A DNA stretch of 64,000 nt, from positions 186,001-250,000 of the forward strand of contig JADQAV010000020.1 in assembly GCA_019775845.1 (NCBI GenBank). The letters are read 5' to 3'. Under the pieces are notes generated by a model that had not been told where the DNA came from, ran no database searches, and worked only from the letters and a program-made list of their open reading frames with translations. This stretch comes from Myrmaecium sp. VS I D KN 1. Its lineage: Eukaryota; Ascomycota; Dothideomycetes; Valsariales; Valsariaceae. Each line of letters opens with the position of its first letter. Position 1 is the first letter of the stretch. Made by a program: the position numbers and the translations under genes. Below are positions 21,467 through 31,719 of this stretch, piece after piece.

Positions 21467-22143
21467 AGGGTGGGCTGAGGGGAAAGGGCATAGGCAGAGT
21501 CGTGGGAAGCCATACATTGGTTGTCACTGACTGCCTCGGTGAAAGCACAACGTTAGGACGGTGCTGCCTGGAGAGAGATCTCAATTGCCTGGACAGCCAC
21601 CAAACCCAAGCGCAAGTGCGGGAAAGCAATCGCCGCCGAACATCTGCGGTCACACGCTCGTCAGGGACGAAGTCTCACCAGACCTTGCGAGAGAAGGTCG
21701 ATTCACCCCCTCTCAAGGATGATTGATCAAGCATGCCAATAAGGTAGATGCAGGGCTTTTATCGCCGGATTTCAAACCTCCTCCGATCGGATTCGTCTGG
21801 GTCATGGAGGAGGGGAGTAAGGGGATTTGGGACAGGAGGAGCAACCGCAGTTCAGGGTAGATGAAGTATAAGGACCCGGTGGGGAAAGACATCAGACGTC
21901 CATATGGATATGGCTAGGGGTGGTAGGATGTTTATCCACTGGCTGGGCAGATACGTCGAGCTTCTATGTATACTCACAACACGTCGTTTTATCTATACGC
22001 TCCAACAAAACTAGCATAAGCAATAACTAATTATCCCATTACCGGCACTATAATAAACTTCATTCTACGCGCTACAAACATCATAGATTTTTATGAGGAG
22101 TATCACACACACACACTCACTCACACACACTACTCTCCACCCC
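21467..22143. other. Convergent 3' spacer
   Basis: This lies between the stops of the decarboxylase (+) and ERG19 (-). An AT-rich part is at about 21960-22090, and an ACACACACTCACTCACACAC microsatellite is at about 22107-22131. No gene seen. Confidence 0.6.
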
Positions 22144-23403
22144 TCACTTCCTCACCACCTCCCCCTGCTCATCCACCAAGCTCTCCTCCGTCTTCATCGG
22201 GCCCTCCCCAACCGCAGTCAAAATGACACGGCTAACGCCCTCCTGCAGCGCCGCCGCAACCTTCTCATCAACCGCCGCCGCCGCCGCAGCATCCGGCTGA
22301 ACGGCCCGGCCGCGAGGGCCCTCCCAGCCCTCCTTGTCCGCCATGAACGCCTTGAACGCGCCCGCGACCTTCGCCTCATGCTCCTCGAGGTAGTAAATCA
22401 CAGCGTTCGGGCCAGCGTCAAAGGTGTACGCGGCGACGATCTGGCCGGCGGCGTCATTGACGGCCTCGACGGCGCGGATGGCGGCGCGGGAGACGTCGTT
22501 GAGGTAGAAGATCGGGGGCTCGGTGTCGAGGCAGGTGGCGTGGAAGGAGTTGCTGTCGCGCATGGTGACGCGGGCGAAGGTCGGGAAGTCGCGCGCGCGG
22601 ATCGCGGCCGTCATCTCCGCCATCCGTCGCGGGACGACGACGGCGGCTCGGTGCGGGAAGAGCGTGCTGGTGGCGACGGTGGTCTGCATGCCCGTCGTCG
22701 AGCTGACGCCCTTCTTGGCCGCGCTGACAACGAGGATGAGCGCGCGCATCTGCGGCCAGTGCGCCGCGGGCGCGACCTCGTACGCCACGCTGTCCCGGCC
22801 GTCGGCCTGGCTGCCTTGCTCCCACGCGACGTAGCCGCCGAACAGGCTGCGGCAGGCGGAGCCGGAGCCCTGCCGCGCGATCCGGCTGAGCTCGGTCGGG
22901 GACGCGGGTAGTTCGTAGAGGTCGGCGATGGCGCGGACGAGCGCGGCGAAGCCGGCGGCGGAGCTGGCCAGCCCGGCCGCGGTGGGGAAGTTGTTCTCGC
23001 TCACGATCTTGAGCGGGTAGGTGGAGAGCGGGGCCAGGGCGGGGTTCTGGCGCTCGAGGTCGGCGCGGAGGGCGCGCAGCTCGCGGAAGCAGGCCTGGGT
23101 GCGCGCGCCGGAGACGTCTTGCGGGGCGCCGTTGAGGATCAGGGTGTCGGGCTGGGCGTAGCGGGGCGAGCAGGAGGCGGTCGTGTGGGTGCGCAGGTCG
23201 GACTGGGCGAGGGTGACGGAGAGGGAGGAGTTGGTTGGGAGGTTGAGCTTTGGGTCGCGCTTGCCCCAGTATCTGGGAGAGGGAGTGGAGAGTTAGAAGG
23301 GGGGAAATGCAGGGAGGATCAGAGAGAGGATGAGGATTTACTTGATGACGGCAATGTTGACGGGAGCGGTGGTACTGGCCCGGTAGACTTTGGTGTCGGC
23401 CAT
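22144..23403 (-). CDS. ERG19: Mevalonate diphosphate decarboxylase (Erg19/Mvd1), 2 exons
   Basis: Exons 23403-23342 and 23272-22144 give 396 aa, the usual family length. The enzyme turns mevalonate 5-diphosphate into isopentenyl diphosphate with ATP, the last step of the mevalonate path to ergosterol. Motifs: APVNIAVIKYWGKRD at the N-terminus, PTNSSLSVTL, the GHMP glycine loop FPTAAGLASSAAGFAALV (residues about 116-133), SGSACRSLFGGYV and FDAGPNAVIYYLEEHE. The intron (69 nt) interrupts the first Lys-Tyr-Trp motif, which proves the join. The start lies 187 bp from a MITE-like element in the promoter shared with the haem lyase gene. Confidence 0.96.
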
Positions 23404-23590
23404 CTGTGCTGCGGCCGTTGGCGGTTGAAGGATGTGAATGGGGGAGGTTGAGGGGTGTTTACGGCGGGAAAAGGGCGGAGGTGGTGGAGGGACGGAGAAG
23501 GGGCGGAGACAGGCACGGGAGGGTCTCGTTCCGCCTCAGGCGGTGAGTCGCGCACGACCTGAGTGGACCCTGCATGACTAGGTAGCGAGG

Positions 23591-23827
23591 CACGCGGTTG
23601 ACAAAATAACGCGACCACCAAAGCAGGATCCTCACTATATTAACGAAGAGACCTTATTATAAATATATAACGAAAAGGCTTCGGAATTTAGAGAAAAATA
23701 GTTTAGAAGAATATAATAGCCTCTTCTAATTCTATTAATTCTTTTTCCTAAATTTTATCTATTATATGGGGCCAGAGTTCTAGTATCGCCGGTTAATATA
23801 CGGTCGCGTTATTTTGTCAACCGCGTG
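23591..23827. mobile_element. MITE-like non-autonomous DNA transposon, 237 bp, with perfect 26-bp TIRs and 5-bp TSD
   Basis: The terminal inverted repeats 23591-23616 and 23802-23827 are identical over 26 bp; they begin CACGCGGTTGACAAAATAAC and end GCGACC. They are flanked by the direct repeat CGAGG (23586-23590 and 23828-23832), a target-site duplication. The interior is strongly AT-rich, unlike its neighbours, and partly folds back on itself (for example the AATTTAG and TAGAAGA arms). It has no coding capacity. Size, TIR and TSD mark it as a MITE. A 5-bp TSD does not settle the superfamily; TA (Tc1/Fot1/pogo) and 8-bp (hAT) duplications are excluded. Perfect TIRs suggest recent insertion. 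Confidence 0.88.
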
Positions 23828-23838
23828 CGAGGTTGTGC

Positions 23839-23883
23839 TGCCTGAGATGCCTGACGTGCCCAATGTGCCTGAGGTGCCTGACT
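23839..23883. repeat. 9-bp tandem repeat, five units
   Basis: Units of the form TGCCTGANN (third unit TGCCCAATG) follow each other directly, beginning 7 bp after the MITE target-site duplication and inside the likely 5' leader of the haem lyase gene. Confidence 0.75.
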
Positions 23884-24025
23884 CGGGCGCTGCCGGCAAG
23901 AGAGAAAAAGTGACAATCGCGGGAGTCCCGATTGCCTCCGCAACCTTCCGTCCCGCCATTCCTCGTTCACACTCGTGCTGTGGTGAGAAACCACAACCAC
24001 AACCACCACCCCATCCACAGTCACA

Positions 24026-24982
24026 ATGGCAGAAGAGTCGACCCCACAGGTCTGTCCCGTCGACCACAAGACCCGCGAAGCCTGGCTGGCAAAGGCTCGC
24101 GCGGCCGGGACAGCGCAACCAGCACCACCGCATCCCATTCCCGACGCCGCTTCCACCACCACCACCTCCGCCGCCGCCGCCGCCGCCGCTGCCCCAGTCG
24201 CCGCAGAACCAGTAGCAGCAGCAGTATCTCCCCAAGGCAAAGCGATCCCACCCAGCGCAACGCACTACAGCATCCCGCAGCCCGGCGCGCGGCTCAGCAC
24301 CGAGCGAGTCGTCTCGACAATCCCGCGCGCCCCAGACGCGCCGGCAGACGCGGCGACGGGCTCGCACGGCGTCGGCAGCGTCGGCGTCGGCAGCGCAGCC
24401 CGGGCGGCCAACCACGAGCAGGAGACGGGCGCGGACCGGCGGACGGGCAACTGGATCTACCCGTCGGAGGAGATGTTCTTCAACGCGATGCGGCGCAAGA
24501 ACTACGACGCCCGGCCGGACGACATGCACGCCATCGTGCCCATCCACAACGCCGTCAACGAGAAGGCGTGGCAGGAGATCAAGCGGTGGGAGAAGGGGTG
24601 GGGGGCGGAGGCGTGAGTAACCTTTTTTTTGTGTCACCCTCTTTCCCAATACACATCCGAACCCATTGAAAGGCCCAGAAAGCTAACCTCCCATCCCAGC
24701 TGCGGCGGCCCCCGCCTCGCCTCCTTCAGCGGGCTCGCCCACGCCATGACGCCCAAGGCCCGGCTGAACACCCTGCTCGGCTACTCCGCCCCCTTCGACC
24801 GGCACGACTGGGTCGTCGACCGATGCGGGACCAAGGTCGAGTACGTCATCGACTTCTACGCCGGCCGCGACGAAGGGAAGCCCGGCAAGAGCCTCAACTT
24901 CTATCTCGACGTCCGCCCGAAGTTGAATACGTGGGAGGGCTGGAAGATGCGTGCGGCGCGCTTGGTTGGGTGGTCGTCATGA
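24026..24982 (+). CDS. CYC3: Holocytochrome c synthase (cytochrome c / c1 haem lyase), 2 exons
   Basis: Exons 24026-24612 and 24700-24982 give 289 aa. It attaches haem covalently to the CXXCH of apocytochrome c (or c1) in the mitochondrial intermembrane space. Visible signs: a haem-regulatory CPV motif at residues 10-12 (QVCPVDH), an Ala-rich low-complexity linker (about 42-75), then the conserved core WIYPSEEMFFNAMRRKNYD, ..HNAVNEKAWQEI.., CGGPRL..FSG, LGYSAPFDRHDWVVDRCG and YVIDFYAG..DVRPKLNTWEG. Fungi often have two paralogues (Cyc3 for c, Cyt2 for c1); I cannot tell which this is with certainty. It is divergent from ERG19 across the MITE. Confidence 0.92.
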
Positions 24983-25241
24983 GGAGGGTTTGGAGGGGGA
25001 GGGAATGTGAAGAGAGGGATGGAAATGAAGGATGAAAGAGGGGTGATGATTGATTTGGGAAGATGTCAGATGTAAGATATAAATGTACGAAGAAAGAGGA
25101 GCGGGCTGGAGCCATCTAGGAGCAGAATCACCGCCCCATCTTCACAAACAGCAATAGACCGGAGTGAATATTCCCCATCCCCTTCTTTCATAAATCGATA
25201 CCAGTTGTTTTTTCCACACACAAACACCTCTCCTCCATCCC

Positions 25242-26073
25242 TCACACCTCACACAGCAAATCCCAAGCCGGAAACGCCGGATCCGGTCCGAAATTAACGA
25301 GCATCGTTCCCGTCGCCGTCGCCGCCCCTGTCGTCGTCGCACTCTCCGTTTCCGTCGCACCCTCACCCTCACCCTCACTCTGACTCCGACTCGTAGACGA
25401 ACTACTACTACTGCTACTCGAACTACTACTACTCGAACTACTACTACTCGAACTACTACTACTCGAACTACTACTACTCGAACTACTACTGCTGGAACTA
25501 CCACCACCACCACCACCACCACCACCACCAGTAGCCGTAGCAGTACTCCCCCCATCAACCACCGTCGTCACCACAAACGCCGTCGCCGTCGCCTTCTCCT
25601 GCACCTCCTCACACGCGCTCTTCTGCGCCGTACAATCCGCCACGTCGAAGTCCGCCGCGTTTCCCGCCGCATTCGCCGCCTAATCCATGCCAAAAAAACA
25701 TCAGCCATCAGCCATCATCCTCTCCGCCGCCGCTTTAGTAGAGGGCAAAGGAAGGGGAAGGGGAAGGGGGGGAAGAGCGTACATCAGCGCACCCATTAAA
25801 CTGCACGTCGCAGCTGCGCTGCGCGGCGGAGAGGAAGTCCATGAACGTGGCGTCGTCGACGGCGTAGGGGCGTTGGGGGTCCGCGGCGGAGGAGCTGATG
25901 GCGGGGGCGGCGGGGCTGGAGGGGAGGGTGCGGGTGAAGGTTTGGAGGTTGGTGAGGGTTGTTGTTGTTGTTGTTGCGGCTGCGGCGGCGGCGGAGGGGG
26001 GGTGGGTGAGGAGGAGGATGGTGGTGAGGAGGTGGAGGATGGTGGTGAGGAGGTGGACGGGGAGGGAGGGCAT
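25242..26073 (-). CDS. Small secreted protein with poly-Gly and poly-Ser tract, 2 exons, function unknown
   Basis: Exons 26073-25783 and 25679-25242 give 242 aa. A signal peptide (MPSLPVHLLTTILHLLTTIL, about 1-30) is followed by a Thr/Ala-rich start, then a cysteine-bearing core (DDATFMDFLSAAQRSCDVQFNGCAD, then ADCTAQKSACEEVQEKA). A run of about ten Gly and more than 30 Ser comes next, then a short tail ending DPAFPAWDLLCEV. The four cysteines of the core suggest two disulphides, and a last Cys sits near the C-terminus. No GPI signal or TM segment is seen at the end, so it is probably secreted or wall-bound. The join is supported by phase 0 on both sides and by the continuity of the Cys-rich core. 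No known family recognised. Confidence 0.8.
25399..25530. repeat. Coding minisatellite: 15-bp units (poly-Ser) plus CCA triplets (poly-Gly)
   Basis: On the + strand, at least five near-exact 15-bp units beginning TCGAACTACTACTAC lie at about 25418-25492; on the minus strand each codes for five Ser using both AGT and TCG codons. About ten CCA triplets follow at 25501-25530 (minus strand GGT/TGG register, Gly). Length change would not shift the frame. Confidence 0.9.
26014..26055. repeat. 21-bp perfect direct duplication inside a signal-peptide coding region
   Basis: 26014-26034 and 26035-26055 are identical (GAGGATGGTGGTGAGGAGGTG on the + strand, first 20 bases identical in print and the last also). 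On the minus strand each codes for seven residues (HLLTTIL), doubling the hydrophobic core of the signal peptide of the secreted Ser/Gly protein. Confidence 0.9.
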
Positions 26074-27506
26074 TGTGCGGTGATTGGGGGTGGTTGAATT
26101 GCGTCGCTTTTCGTTCGTCCTCTTGGTTATGGGTTTCGTGGATATGTTGGATGCTCTGAAGAGGAGAGGGGAGAAGTAGAGGTAGAAGCTACAAGCATCC
26201 ACCCACACCACTCATCCAATTGGACGCTGAAACGCAGTGACGGAAAAAAAGAAGAGCGGAAGCAAAGAATCGTCCAGCGCTTCTCGCTCGGCGGCAAGAG
26301 GAGGAGAAAGACCAGAAAAGAGAAGCGCAGACAGAGACAGCGAGAGAAAAAGACGTAAATGCCAAAACGCAAAAAGCACGATAGACTGTTGAAAGCGAGG
26401 AGGAGAATCGAGTTGAGTTGATGGAGTAGGTAGGTCGTCGTCTGAAACCCGGCCTATCCCAAGGTATGATAGACAGGTGTTGAGACAAACCTGAAACCTC
26501 CATCACGATCATCACCTCCACCATCCAACCAACCTGGACGGGAACGAAACCGCAGATCAAAGTCGCAGCACCAACGATGATGTCAAAAAATGCAGCAAGA
26601 AAAGCATCGATCTCTGATAGATATAAACAAAGTCTAAAAATAAACCGACTACTATGCATCTCTTCCTTCCATCTCCCCTGCCCGGCTTGGCTTCCGAGGC
26701 AGACGGACAGGAAGAGGTAAAGAGGGAAGCATTACATCACATCACGACGACACCTGATCAGTGGACGACCGGTGTTGAAAAGGTAGAGAGAGGCAGAAAA
26801 AGGAAAAGAGCGCAGAAAGACAAAGATAGAGAGTGCATACATGCATTTATCCATGGAAAAAAAGGGAGGAGGTATATAATACTATCAATATCTAACACCC
26901 AACTTCCAACTTTCAGATTCCCCAAGAAAATCGAGGTCAATAGAGAGGAAAAGAAAAACTCCATCACAACACCACTACTACCAGCCAGATCAGCAACAAG
27001 ATCAGCAAATCCAACAACAGCAAATCCAAAACTCTTTCATTTTCTTCCTCATCAGTACCACGAAGCGCCACGAAGCTCCCACGCCCCCCACCACACACTC
27101 TTTAGATGACGATGGGGGGGGTTGTTTGTTGAATGAGTATTGTGCAATGTAATCGAATAAAATATGAAAAAGAGGAGGAGGTATGTCTATATCGATGAGA
27201 AGGGATAAAAAAAAAAAAAAAAAAAAAAAAAACAATGAGGGAGGGATCAGAGAAAAATTCGCTACAAAAAAACTCCTTCACGCTCTCCACTGGTGTTCAA
27301 CCAAGTAACTACAACAACAACAACAATAGCAACCTGAAATCAGATAAAATCCACATATCGTGAGAGAGGGAGAGAGAGAGAGAGGAAGGGATCGATGACG
27401 CGTGACGCGTGACACAGAAAGTCGGGGGGAAAGGTCTGCAAATCTGAATCGTCGTCCGGGGATGTCGGGGGAAAATGCAAAAGGGCAAGCGAGCAAGGCG
27501 ACCCGA
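26074..27506. other. Intergenic: promoter of the secreted protein gene and 3' flank of the Mid2-like gene
   Basis: Purine- and A-rich on the + strand over long stretches (pyrimidine-rich on the gene strand), which fits a fungal core promoter next to 26073. A pure A run of about 24 lies at 27208-27231, and a GAGA run at about 27361-27383. No gene seen. Confidence 0.5.
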
Positions 27507-28484
27507 TTAGAAGTTCGCCGCCGCATTCGGCCTCGGGCTGTGGTACTGATCGAGGGTGGACTGGAACGGGGTGCCGGTGGGGACGGGGCTATGCTTCTCG
27601 ACCCCGGCGCCGCCGCCGCCGGTCATGAAGTCGTCCTCGTCCTCGGCGGCCGGGTGACGCTTGCGGCCCCAAAGCCGCCAGGCGACGATGCCGATGCCGC
27701 CGAGGAGGATGGCGCCGCCGACGCCGCCGACGACGCCGCCGATGATCTTCTTCGAGTTGCTCGACAGGCCGGAGCTGCCCCCGTCGTCGGACCCGTCGCT
27801 GCCGTTCAGGCTGGGCGAGCTGGTGATGGTCGCGTACCCCGTCGTCGTCGCCACCGTCCGGCTGCTCGTCACCGACTTCGACTGCACCGAGCCGCTGATC
27901 GTCGTGACGATGACGGTCGTGTAGGGCTCGACGGTGCTGGTGACCAGCGCGGAGGTGTACGTGGTCTTGGCGGTCGCTTTGCTCGTGGAGGTGGCGGCGG
28001 CCTTGCCGGTGGACGTGGAAGTGGTGGTGCTCGGCGCGGCCGCGGAGGTTTGGCGGGATGACGAGGCCTCCTGGGTGGTCTTGGTGGGCTCCTGGGTCGT
28101 GCTGGTCGTATCTTCATCGGTGGTTGTGGTCGCGGCGGGAGCAGGCGATGGCGATGTCGCGGTGGTGCTGGTCGTCGTCGGCGCTGCCGCCTGGCTGGTG
28201 GTGGTAGAGGTCTCGGTCGTGCTTGACGGGGCCGAAGTCGAAGTCGAAGTCGAAGTGGACTCCTCGGTCGTCGTGGATGCGACAGCCTGTGTCGGCGAGG
28301 GTGCCTGCGAGGTTTGCGTGTTCGCTGCGGCGGATGTGGCACTGGCTGCACTTGGCGAAGCACCGGTGCCTAAGGAATCTTGTCGCTTGAAGTTCACGCC
28401 GGGTTGTGAATCGGCTGCCTCGGCGATGGCGAGCAGGGCGAGGACCGCCAGCAGCAGTAGGATCGGTTTCCTGGTGAGCTGCAT
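27507..28484 (-). CDS. Mid2-like cell-wall stress sensor, single exon
   Basis: The 325-aa protein is type I membrane. Signal peptide about 1-24 (RKPILLLLAVLALLAIAEA), then about 210 residues very rich in Ser/Thr (heavy O-mannosylation expected), one TM segment about 246-270 (GGVVGGVGGAILLGGIGIVA), basic stop-transfer RLWGRKRH, and a 50-residue cytosolic tail with EDEDDFMTGGGG. This is the plan of Mid2/Mtl1 and of MtlA in moulds, which sense wall stretch and signal through Rom2 to Rho1. Assignment rests on architecture, not on a catalytic motif; other Ser/Thr-rich single-pass proteins look alike. The ATG at 28484 was chosen because the signal peptide begins there. The longer open frame upstream lacks one. 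Confidence 0.8.
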   Translation of the reverse strand: MQLTRKPILLLLAVLALLAIAEAADSQPGVNFKRQDSLGTGASPSAASATSAAANTQTSQAPSPTQAVASTTTEESTSTSTSTSAPSSTTETSTTTSQAAAPTTTSTTATSPSPAPAATTTTDEDTTSTTQEPTKTTQEASSSRQTSAAAPSTTTSTSTGKAAATSTSKATAKTTYTSALVTSTVEPYTTVIVTTISGSVQSKSVTSSRTVATTTGYATITSSPSLNGSDGSDDGGSSGLSSNSKKIIGGVVGGVGGAILLGGIGIVAWRLWGRKRHPAAEDEDDFMTGGGGAGVEKHSPVPTGTPFQSTLDQYHSPRPNAAANF

Positions 28485-30418
28485 GATGTGCCCGACGGAG
28501 GAGTGGTTTACAGGAGAAGAGAAAAACAAGGAGCAGAGCGAGCGCGGAAGTTGTCGGTTACGCGGCGCTGACGGCTGTCGTCCGGGTTGTGCTCGTGTTT
28601 TGTGAAAAGGAGTCGAGGAGGGTCCGGCGGGTAAGCGATAGGGAGCGAGGTGCCTGGTGGGGTTCAGAAGGGGGAAAGCGAACGTCTTGAGCTGGAGAGT
28701 GAACCAAAGAGCAAACGAGCGGAGGGGAAGAAGGAGCAAGGGTTGTTGGAGGATGGAGAGAGGAAGGAAGTATGGCGAAGAGTTTGGCGGAAAGGTGCAG
28801 TAGTCGGTTCGTTCAGTTGGACAAGAAGAAAGAGAGGCGATGCACGATGGGTTGGTAACGTTACTGGTTGATGGGTGACTGGGGCCGTTTCACGACGGGG
28901 AAAAAGTGAGCGCGGCCATTTCGGCCAACCAGACTGGAAGCAGAGAAACCCACGAGACCGACGAGACCCCTTCCGTCCTTCCTTCCTTCCACTTGTTTGG
29001 TACCTCAGGTTCCTATTCATAGCGGCCGCTAGGGTGGATCCAGCCAAGGCCTACTCCTCCGTACCCACATCCATCGAAGAACCTCGGGACCTGAGCTGGA
29101 GCCGTCCAATAATGCCAGCCCTGTCCCGGCCTAACGTTACCCGGGCGCGGCCGCCGCGGTGAAGAGTCAAAAAGTGGATGGAAGTGAAGAACCTGGGAAG
29201 CATGGGACCAAGATCTTTGTAGCCACGGTTGCATATCCCTCTACCCCAGTTGGGCATTACCTTTGACCGTTTACCATTCACCGACACGACAACATGTACC
29301 GGGGCTCGTCGCCGCCGCTGACTTTGCGTTGTGAAAATCCGATCACAAGCCTTTTTTCACCCTCCCTGCATCTGATTTTTCTTTCTTTCTATGCCCGCTA
29401 GCTAGCTTACCACCATCACCTGCTTACCCAACCCAACCGACCGTTCACGGCTGCCACGGGCTAGCCGATGACTGCCATCGTGACCACCGGAACACCTCAT
29501 CTTCAAGCGGGCGGGAGAAATGCGGATGATGCGGGTGCCGTTTGTCGTCGGAGAGTTGGCGCGTCGAAAAAAATGAAAAAAGAGAAAAGCCTTTCGATGG
29601 CGATCCGACAGCAGATGCACTTTGTTATTACCGGAGTGTGATCATGGAGAGCCATCTCATCGTGAACGACGTTGTGCCAAAATACGATATGTTTGTTCAG
29701 GCCTGCTCGTGGAGTAGTAAAGTGATGCTACAAGTAAACTTCCCGATGGAGGACATCGTATTCGCAACAACGCTCAGTTGTTGATGCTGCTGTGGGGAAT
29801 CCACGGTCCTTGGTTGTCTCAGCAGTTGTCATAGTTCTTGTCGGGGTTGCCTGCGACAAAAGAACTATGAGAGAAGGAGCACCTTGGGTCCTGGTCCGTC
29901 AGTGCTCGGCCTCCGTGTGGAGATTTGCTTGTGTTTTGGCGAAACGAGTGAAGGACGACGACGACGGGAGACATGGGTGTCGCTGCCTGCCTGATGCATT
30001 GGTGGTGGTGTTGCTCTTCTCTTTGCCTGGGTGCCTGAATGTCTTTGTGTATCCTTTGTGCATTTTCGCATGGATGCCTTTATGCCTGAGTAATGCCATA
30101 ATGTCAGCATGTCCTCTTGTTGCCTCGTTGCCTCGTCGTTCCTGCATCTGACCAACCAACGGTGGCCTGATGAATTTCTGACGGATTCGGGTAAGAGTGG
30201 AGGAGGAGGCGGTCCCTTTTTTTCTCCATGCCTGTCTGCCTGCCTGCCTGACTCTTACCCCGGTGCGTCATGGGATGAGTCCTGAGGTGCTGATTTGCCT
30301 TATCTCTGTGCCTCAGCGCGTCCATCTTTTTCCTTTCGCTCTTTCTGCCAACCTTTCATTCACACTTTCCTTTCCGCCTCTCCTCCCCACCACGACCACT
30401 CGCTCGATGTGGTCAATC
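28485..30418. other. Long divergent intergenic region (Mid2-like / PQ-loop genes), no gene seen
   Basis: The 1.9 kb hold the promoters of both neighbours. Pyrimidine-rich runs lie at about 28975-28995 (CCTTCC units) and 30300-30400 next to the PQ-loop start. A TGCCTGTCTGCCTGCCTGCC microsatellite lies at about 30230-30252. Open frames of up to 120 codons have no family features. Confidence 0.5.
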
Positions 30419-31719
30419 ATGTCGGACTATGTCTCCTTGACGCCTCACGAGGCTCTCTCCGGCGTCTTCGGGTCCATCTCGCTGGCCGCTTGGATTTTCT
30501 TGCTGGTAAACATCCGTCCATCTCCATCCCACTTTCGCGAGATCACACCTCTTGCACCACCACAACCACCACCACCGCTGCCCAATCTTTTGCTGATCAG
30601 CAATCGCGCTCGCGATGTGAACCACACCAGGTCCCCCAGCTCATCGAGAACTACAAGCAAGGCTCAGCCGAAGGCATCTCCCTCGCCTTCCTAACCGTCT
30701 GGTTTATCGGCGACATCACCAACCTGGCCGGCGCCGTCTGGGCCGGCCTCGTCCCCACCGTCATCGCCCTGGCCGTCTACTTCTGCGTCGCCGACCTGAT
30801 CCTGATCGCCCAGTGCGTCTTCTACAACGTCCGCAACGCCCGCCGCGGCGGCCACCGCAAGCCCTCCGCCGCCCCGACCGAGGACAGCGTCGAGCAGCCC
30901 CTGCTCGGCCGCCGCAACAGCGACAACATCGGCCTGCCCGGCTCCCACCGCCGCCGCTCCTCCGCCGCCTCCCGCCGCCGCCGCGAGAGCGTCACCCGTC
31001 GGGATTCCCTCGCCTCCATCCTCGAGGACGGCGGCCGCGCTCGTCGCGACTGGGTCAAGAACGCCGTCAGCATCCTGGGCGTCTGCGTGGTGGGCACGGC
31101 CGGCTGGGCGATCGCGTGGCGGACGGGCGTGTGGGCGCCCGTGCCGGAGGACGAGGCGGACGCGCCGACGAACATGGCTTTGGGCGCGCAGATCCTGGGT
31201 TACGCGAGCGCGGTGTGTTATCTGGGGTACGTCGAGCTCCTTTTTTGTTCCGTTGCGTGCGCAGACGAAACGGGCGCATATGGTGTTGGGGAGAGAGCGG
31301 AGTGAGAGAGTGTTATCATCAGAAAGAGCGGTTTCGCTAACGGATTGTTGTGGGGGAATGTGTTTGTAGGGCTCGCATTCCGCAGATCATCAAGAACCAA
31401 CGCGAGCGCTCCTGCGAAGGGCTGTCGCTGCTCTTCTTCATGCTCTCGCTGCTGGGCAACGCCACGTACGGCGCCGGAGTAAGTTCACCGCGAACTTTTG
31501 CCCCAGAGAACGACAACGAGACGAATGAGAGTTTCTGCGGGGGTACCGCCTTGCTAACGGGTCATTTTCTTTCAGATCCTCTTCCACTCCCTCGAGAAGC
31601 AGTACTTCCTCACCAACCTCCCCTGGCTCATCGGCTCCCTTGGCACCATGGCCGAGGACGCCGCCATCTTCGTCCAGTTCCGCATGTACGGCGAGAGCGC
31701 CGCGGTGGATGTCGCGTAG
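30419..31719 (+). CDS. PQ-loop vacuolar/lysosomal amino-acid transporter-like protein (Ypq family), 4 exons
   Basis: Exons 30419-30505, 30631-31226, 31370-31478 and 31576-31719 give 311 aa; an in-frame ATG at 30407 would add four residues. Two PQ-loop repeats are plain: VPQLIENYKQGSAEGISLAF in the first half and IPQIIKNQRERSCEGLSLLF in the second, each with the Pro-Gln pair. About seven TM segments are split by a long basic Ser/Arg-rich cytosolic loop (about 120-190, with SRRRRESVTRRDS). Yeast Ypq1-3/Rtc2 and human PQLC2 are the close plan; they export cationic amino acids from the vacuole or lysosome. The substrate is inferred from the family. All three introns show GTA-starting donors. Confidence 0.92.

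Larger units (their letters stand above)
23404..24025. promoter_or_regulatory. Divergent promoter ERG19/haem lyase, interrupted by a MITE-like element
   Basis: The 622 bp separate the two start codons. The middle (23591-23827) is a transposon-like insertion; the remaining promoter is about 187 bp on the ERG19 side and 198 bp on the haem lyase side. Five 9-bp units of the TGCCTGANN type lie at 23839-23883. Confidence 0.7.

Noticed and set aside
22093-22911. Long open frame on the + strand across ERG19
   Set aside because: It is an antisense shadow of ERG19: Arg/Leu-rich GC-codon translation, no domain, and the minus-strand product is complete.
29030-29160. Two NotI sites with BamHI, SmaI and SacII sites within 130 bp, polylinker-like
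   Set aside because: The surrounding sequence is ordinary fungal intergenic DNA with no vector backbone; GC-rich chance is enough.
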